DNA of 5,144 bases, from NCBI GenBank assembly GCA_001794935.1, contig MGLY01000058.1, positions 11,731-16,874 of the forward strand. Reading direction: 5' to 3'. The translations under genes were made by a program, and so were the position numbers. Position 1 is the first letter of the stretch. Every line of letters begins with the position of its first letter. The DNA is from Chlamydiae bacterium RIFCSPHIGHO2_12_FULL_49_9 (GTDB taxonomy: Bacteria > Chlamydiota > Chlamydiia > Chlamydiales > SM23-39). Shown here in pieces: positions 1 through 5,144 of this stretch. Below the pieces are notes generated by a model. The model saw only the letters and a program-made list of their open reading frames with translations, ran no database searches and was not told the origin of the DNA.

Positions 1-19
1 GAGAAGGAATATTTTTTTT

Positions 20-64
20 ATCCTGCCGCAGCCTTGCTGCGATCCTGCCGGCCCGCTAGGGCCG
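20..64. repeat. Tandem two-unit hairpin repeat (REP-like), GC-rich island upstream of ptsN
   Basis: Two adjacent units start with the same nine bases, ATCCTGCCG, at 20-28 and 42-50, and each unit ends in a perfect hairpin. Unit 1 has stem arms 27-32 (CGCAGC) and 36-41 (GCTGCG) around a CTT loop. Unit 2 has stem arms 49-54 (CGGCCC) and 59-64 (GGGCCG) around a GCTA loop. The two stems differ in sequence, yet each keeps full self-complementarity. The block is strongly GC-rich inside AT-rich flanks, and a further ATC-TTG follows it, resembling a degraded third header. It could be a REP/MITE-type palindromic element. Alternatively, the second hairpin plus the T-rich stretch after it could be a weak terminator of a gene to the left, or part of a long ptsN leader. 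The structure is read directly from the sequence; the class is inference. Confidence 0.55.
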
Positions 65-133
65 ATCTTGTTATCTTTATTTCTCTCTTCTTTCGTTTTC
101 TAAAAATACCCTCTAACTTTTAAAACGCCGTTT

Positions 134-142
134 TGCTATACA
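134..142 (+). promoter_or_regulatory. Extended -10 promoter candidate for ptsN
   Basis: TGCTATACA matches an extended -10 element (TG-N-TATAcA), with the hexamer at 137-142. The expected -35 position at 17-base spacing (114-119, TAACTT) is poor, which is typical of extended -10 promoters. Transcription would begin near 149, giving a leader of about 25 bases before the GTG at 174. It is the best sigma-70/sigma-66-type signal in the 5' region, but it rests on motif match alone. Confidence 0.45.
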
Positions 143-173
143 CAAGGATACTCAAAAGGCTATAGGTTTTCAG

Positions 174-893
174 GTGGATTTAAAACTCAAAGATGTCGCA
201 GAGCTTCTAAATGTCTCTGAGGTCACGATCCGTCGGTGGATCTCAGACAGCAAGATTCCCTACTACCGTCTCCACAATCAGTTTCGCTTTAGCAGAAGCG
301 AAATCGAAAACTGGGTGCTGAGTTGGAAGCAGGAAGGGGAGTTTTCTCCATTCAGCGATGATGAGCATGGGAAAGAAAGGCTCGGCACACAGCAATTTGG
401 CCTGTACCGCGCAATTCATAAAGGGGGCGTCTACAGCAGCATCCCCGGCGATACGAAGGAAGAAGTGATTTGCGCTGCGATGAAACTCATCGCTCAAGAT
501 CTCCACTTGGACGCGGAAGTGATCACAGAGCTTTTACTCGATCGGGAAAAATTAATGCCGACCGCATTGGCCAATGGCGTAGCTGTGCCTCACACCCGCG
601 ATTTTCTCCTTCAAGAATCATTTGATGTCATTGCGGTTGTATTTCCTGAAAGGCCGATCGATTACGGCGCCCTAGATGGCAAGCCGACAGACATTCTCTT
701 TTTCCTCTTTGCCTGCGATGACAAGCGGCATCTTCATTTACTCGCCAAACTCGCGCACTTAAGCAGCAAGCCGGAAAACTTGCGCTTTTTGCGAAAGCAT
801 CCTTCTAAACAGGAACTTTTGAACTATATCAAGAGCTGGGAAGGGAAGCTGAAAATGGCCTCTCGAGAAGAGCCGGCTTTTTCTAGAATCTGA
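174..893 (+). CDS. ptsN: HTH / PTS EIIA fusion protein (chlamydial PtsN-2 type, PTS-Ntr regulatory EIIA)
   Basis: This 239-residue cytoplasmic protein has two domains. Residues 1-52 form an excisionase/MerR-like helix-turn-helix (DVAELLNVSEVTIRRWI, then the wing-like IPYYRLHNQFRFSRSEIENW). Residues about 86-225 form a fructose/nitrogen-type EIIA domain. His140 in GVAVPHTR is the expected phosphorylated histidine, and the HLHLLAKLAHLS segment (186-197) matches the conserved second-histidine region. No permease (EIIB/EIIC) domain is present, so a regulatory role is more likely than sugar import: a phosphoryl group from EI/HPr/NPr-like carriers would control the DNA-binding or partner-binding state. 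The same fusion is known from Chlamydia (CT291, beside a second ptsN). The start is GTG at 174: the frame has a stop at 114-116 and no ATG in between, and a weak AGG lies at 164-166. What the protein binds on DNA is unknown. The fold is confident; the physiological role is inference. Confidence 0.9.
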   Translation: MDLKLKDVAELLNVSEVTIRRWISDSKIPYYRLHNQFRFSRSEIENWVLSWKQEGEFSPFSDDEHGKERLGTQQFGLYRAIHKGGVYSSIPGDTKEEVICAAMKLIAQDLHLDAEVITELLLDREKLMPTALANGVAVPHTRDFLLQESFDVIAVVFPERPIDYGALDGKPTDILFFLFACDDKRHLHLLAKLAHLSSKPENLRFLRKHPSKQELLNYIKSWEGKLKMASREEPAFSRI

Positions 894-1100
894 GAAACTA
901 TTCTATAAGGCGTTGAAGGGTTATTTCGATCATGTCTTTGTCTCTGTAGATAGCTTGGATTTTTTCTCTCTGCTTTCGTGCCGCTCACAAATAAAAAGTC
1001 ATTGAGGAATATCCGAATTTTTTCACGATCTTCAGGGGGAATCTCCGTTTTTTTGTGTGCAGCTCGAAAGAAAAAGAACGCACAAAAATAAAATTTTGCT

Positions 1101-1106
1101 TATGAT
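1101..1106 (+). promoter_or_regulatory. Weak -10 candidate (TATGAT) for the two-gene cassette
   Basis: TATGAT differs from TATAAT at one base and follows an A/T-rich run (1081-1097). Transcription would begin around 1113, leaving a leader of about 55 bases before the ATG at 1168. The -35 region at normal spacing (around 1078-1083) is not recognisable, so this is a low-confidence call. Confidence 0.25.
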
Positions 1107-1158
1107 CGCCCGTTTCGTAAAAAAAAGATTTTCCATTAACGATCAAATTTTTATGTTT

Positions 1159-1162
1159 GAGG
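1159..1162 (+). promoter_or_regulatory. Ribosome binding site that decides the start of the small unknown gene
   Basis: GAGG lies five bases before the ATG at 1168. The other in-frame starts (GTG 1057, ATG 1102, ATG 1153) have no Shine-Dalgarno sequence at a workable distance. The closest is an AGGGGGA at 1034-1040, which is 16 bases from the GTG. This supports the 132-residue product over the longer 169-residue reading. Confidence 0.6.
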
Positions 1163-1167
1163 CTAAC

Positions 1168-1566
1168 ATGGACTCTTTGCTTTCTCAACTCGGCATTGGG
1201 GTTGCCTCCAGTTTCATCTATGATCTCCTAAAGGGATGCGCTAAAAAATTTGTCCAGCCTCATTTTGAGGATTATAAGAGAGAATTGCTTCCTTATATTT
1301 CAGTTAGGAATGCAGAAGTTGTCGCGAACACTATCATAGAATTTGCTGCTCATAATGGAGATATCGTAATTTCAGGATCAGAAATTTTTTCCCAAAAATC
1401 AATTTCTTTTGAAAGCTCGCCAAAAGGTTCATTTGAGCTAAAAGATGGCACCTACAGCAGTACAAAAGATACTTCAATGCAGGCTGGAATGGGCGCATCC
1501 ATAAAGGGTCGGGGTGGGGCAAAAATAGAACAAACAAATCATGGCGGCATAAAGTTCTCCGCTTAG
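1168..1566 (+). CDS. Small protein of unknown function, upstream partner of a DUF1016 nuclease
   Basis: I do not recognise this 132-residue protein. The N-terminal half (residues about 1-62) looks helical. It contains an amphipathic or weakly hydrophobic stretch (LLSQLGIGVASSFIYDLLKG, 4-23), a basic/aromatic segment (KKFVQPHFEDYKREL) and a helix NAEVVANTIIEFAAH. The C-terminal half (about 64-132) is rich in Gly, Ser and Lys and breaks into short strands with alternating side chains separated by glycine turns (for example DIVISGS, SISFES, SFELKDG, ASIKGRGG, AKIEQTNHGG, IKFSA). This resembles a small beta-solenoid or repeat-strand fold and is not low-complexity filler. There is no clear signal peptide or catalytic motif. 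The nuclease gene starts 19 bases after its stop, so the two are probably co-transcribed. Its GC is about 41% by hand count, below ptsN and clpC, which hints at acquisition. It could be an antitoxin-like, regulatory or sensor partner of the nuclease; this is inference from context only. Confidence 0.7.
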   Translation: MDSLLSQLGIGVASSFIYDLLKGCAKKFVQPHFEDYKRELLPYISVRNAEVVANTIIEFAAHNGDIVISGSEIFSQKSISFESSPKGSFELKDGTYSSTKDTSMQAGMGASIKGRGGAKIEQTNHGGIKFSA

Positions 1567-1585
1567 ATCATCAAGGATTCCAATT

Positions 1586-2659
1586 ATGACGCCCCAAATG
1601 CTCTCTCCTTCTGTCCTTCCGGAGAGTTATCCTGTCCTTCTTGAGAATATCAAAACCCGCATCCGAGAATCTCAGATCAAGGCAGCAATGGCAGTTAACC
1701 AAGAGCTTATCAAGCTCCATTGGTGGATCGGCTCGGAGATTGTTAGGCGCCAGGAAGCTGAGGGGTGGAAAGCTCAAATTATTGACCGGCTTTGTAAAGA
1801 TATTCAATCCGGATTCCCCGGGCTGAAGGGATTTTCTCGATCGAACGTATTTTATATGAGGACATTTTACATGAGCTATTCAAGAGTCCAACAGGCTGTT
1901 GGATTCTTGGAAGTTCCTCCAGATTATTGCCTTAATATTCCCTGGGGTCATAATGTTGTCCTTCTTAATAAAATAAAGAATTTAGAGGAAAGAGAGTGGT
2001 ACGCTCGGAGAGCCATTGAAAACGGGTGTTCCCGCGCTGTTTTAGAAATGTGGATTGAGACGGGACTTTACTACCGCCAGGGGAAGGCGCCAAACAATTT
2101 CCAGAGAACTCTCCTTGCCCCCTATTCCGACCTCGCTGAACAGGTCGTCAAAGACCCCTACTGCTTCGACTTTCTAACCTCTATCGACCAAGTTCGTGAA
2201 AAAGAGATCGAAGACGGCCTCATGGACCATTTGCAAAAATTTTTGCTCGAACTCGGGAGTGGATTTGCCTTTGTTGGCCGCCAGGTGCCCTTGCGTGTCG
2301 GCAAAGAAGATTATTATCTTGATCTCCTCTTTTATCACATTAAGCTTCGGTGCTATTTTCTGATCGAACTAAAGGCAGTCAAGTTCAAGCCCGACTTTGC
2401 AGGGCAAATTAATTTTTACCTGGCAGCTATCGATGACAAAATGCGTCAGCCTGGAGACAATCCTGCCATTGGCCTGATCCTCTGTAAGGGCAAAGATAAC
2501 CTGATTGTCGAGTACGCTCTTCGGAATAACTCTTCACCAATTACAGTCGCTAACTTTGAAACCCAACTTGCCAAAGCCCTTCCTGATGACCTTAAAGGCA
2601 CTCTCCCGACCGTTGAAGAAATTGAAGCTGAATTGGAGCGTTCTTTTCATCAGAACTAG
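1586..2659 (+). CDS. DUF1016 / YhcG-family PD-(D/E)XK nuclease
   Basis: This 357-residue protein is close to the usual family length of about 340-360. Residues about 12-165 form the DUF1016 N-terminal domain, with the hallmark blocks LHWWIGSEIV, FPGLKGFSRSN, YMRTFY and IPWGHN. Residues about 175-340 form the C-terminal nuclease domain: KDPYCFDFL, FLLELGSGFAFVGRQ, then the PD-(D/E)XK core with Asp246 (YYLDLLFYH), Glu261 and Lys263 (IELK), and Gln274 (AGQINFYL), ending with IGLILCKGK and VEYALR. All expected catalytic residues are present, so the enzyme looks active on nucleic acid; its substrate is not known. The start ATG at 1586 has AAGGA at 1573-1577, eight bases upstream. Family members are patchily distributed and often occur near restriction-modification and other mobile genes. 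Two positions differ from the pattern I remember for the N-terminal domain: GWK (60-62) where GWG is usual, and CSR (148-150) where WSR is usual. It is convergent with clpC. Confidence 0.93.
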   Translation: MTPQMLSPSVLPESYPVLLENIKTRIRESQIKAAMAVNQELIKLHWWIGSEIVRRQEAEGWKAQIIDRLCKDIQSGFPGLKGFSRSNVFYMRTFYMSYSRVQQAVGFLEVPPDYCLNIPWGHNVVLLNKIKNLEEREWYARRAIENGCSRAVLEMWIETGLYYRQGKAPNNFQRTLLAPYSDLAEQVVKDPYCFDFLTSIDQVREKEIEDGLMDHLQKFLLELGSGFAFVGRQVPLRVGKEDYYLDLLFYHIKLRCYFLIELKAVKFKPDFAGQINFYLAAIDDKMRQPGDNPAIGLILCKGKDNLIVEYALRNNSSPITVANFETQLAKALPDDLKGTLPTVEEIEAELERSFHQN

Positions 2660-2662
2660 TGC

Positions 2663-2696
2663 AAAAAGCCCGAAGAGCTGGCTCTTCGAGCCTTTT
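2663..2696. terminator. Bidirectional rho-independent terminator between the nuclease gene and clpC
   Basis: CGAAGAGC (2671-2678) pairs with GCTCTTCG (2681-2688) around a minimal loop (effectively CTGG). After a C/A mismatch the stem continues with two more G-C pairs. A-runs (2663-2667) and T-runs (2693-2696) flank it, giving a U-tract on each strand. It lies four bases after the nuclease stop and directly after the clpC stop on the other strand, so it can end both convergent transcripts. The U-tract is longer for the clpC direction. Confidence 0.85.
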
Positions 2697-2698
2697 CG

Positions 2699-5143
<2,445 letters not shown>

Positions 5144-5144
5144 T

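Larger units (their letters stand above)
894..1167. other. AT-rich intergenic spacer, no supported gene
   Basis: This is 274 bases between ptsN and the small unknown gene. Open frames here are short, have no ribosome site and resemble nothing I know. Visible items are a pyrimidine tract at 963-979 that repeats one upstream of ptsN, a T-run at 1048-1054, and an imperfect long-loop inverted repeat (TTTTTGTGTGC at 1050-1060 against GCACAAAAA at 1080-1088, with a two-base bulge). A TATGAT hexamer at 1101-1106 in an A/T-rich setting is the best -10 candidate for the downstream pair, but it has no acceptable -35. No clear rho-independent terminator follows ptsN, so read-through into the cassette cannot be excluded. 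Confidence 0.6.

Noticed and set aside
1..123. Open frame from the left edge to TAA at 121-123 (about 40 codons), possibly the 3' end of an upstream gene
   Set aside because: It has no recognisable protein character, runs straight through the T-run and the two-hairpin repeat, and its translation looks like read-through of non-coding DNA. It could only be confirmed with sequence to the left.
861..885. GAGCCGGCTTTTT near the end of ptsN as a terminator
   Set aside because: AGCCGGCT is a palindrome with no room for a loop, and it lies inside the coding sequence before the stop codon.
1048..1090. Imperfect inverted repeat (TTTTTGTGTGC / GCACAAAAA) as an operator or terminator
   Set aside because: It has a 19-base loop and a bulge, mostly A-T pairs, and no U-tract after a GC stem. 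It is too likely by chance in this AT-rich spacer to call.
1057..1167. N-terminal extension of the small unknown protein (GTG at 1057, ATG at 1102 or 1153)
   Set aside because: No Shine-Dalgarno site is properly spaced for any of these starts, and the extension is Lys-rich translation of A-rich intergenic DNA. The ATG at 1168 has GAGG at five bases.
985..1188. 67-codon open frame on the - strand in the spacer
   Set aside because: It overlaps the start of the small gene on the other strand, has no ribosome site, and its Lys/Phe-rich product reflects AT-rich DNA.

Overview
The window looks like a chromosomal segment from a member of the Chlamydiota outside the classical Chlamydia genus (a Parachlamydia/Waddlia/Simkania-like environmental chlamydia). 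This is inferred from two core genes. One is a fusion of an excisionase/MerR-like helix-turn-helix with a PTS EIIA domain, the architecture of the second chlamydial PtsN. The other is a ClpC whose visible N-terminal residues closely resemble, from memory, chlamydial ClpC. In Chlamydia trachomatis, clpC (CT286) and the ptsN pair (CT290/CT291) lie within a few genes of each other, so the two flanks here are old neighbours. No database search was possible.

Layout, left to right. Positions 1-173 are non-coding in my reading. They hold a T-run, a compact two-unit GC-rich hairpin repeat (20-64), a pyrimidine-rich stretch and an extended -10 promoter (134-142). The HTH-EIIA gene (174-893, +) starts at GTG. 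An AT-rich spacer (894-1167) carries no convincing gene. It is followed by a two-gene cassette on the + strand: a 132-residue protein of unknown function (1168-1566) with a glycine/serine-rich, beta-repeat-like C-terminus, and 19 bases later a DUF1016/YhcG-family PD-(D/E)XK nuclease (1586-2659). A hairpin flanked by A and T runs (2663-2696) separates this cassette from clpC, which is convergent on the - strand (2699 to the right edge). clpC lacks only its first ~29 codons, which lie beyond the window.

How the parts relate: ptsN and clpC are housekeeping or regulatory genes, acting in PTS-type phosphoryl signalling and in AAA+ unfolding for ClpP. The cassette between them is the accessory part. 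DUF1016 nucleases are patchily distributed and are often found near restriction-modification and other mobile or defence genes. The unknown small gene is tightly linked upstream of the nuclease and lower in GC (about 41% by hand count) than ptsN and clpC (about 50-55% in sampled stretches). The pair is the best candidate in this window for an undescribed system. The tandem hairpin repeat at 20-64 is the most unusual non-coding signal.
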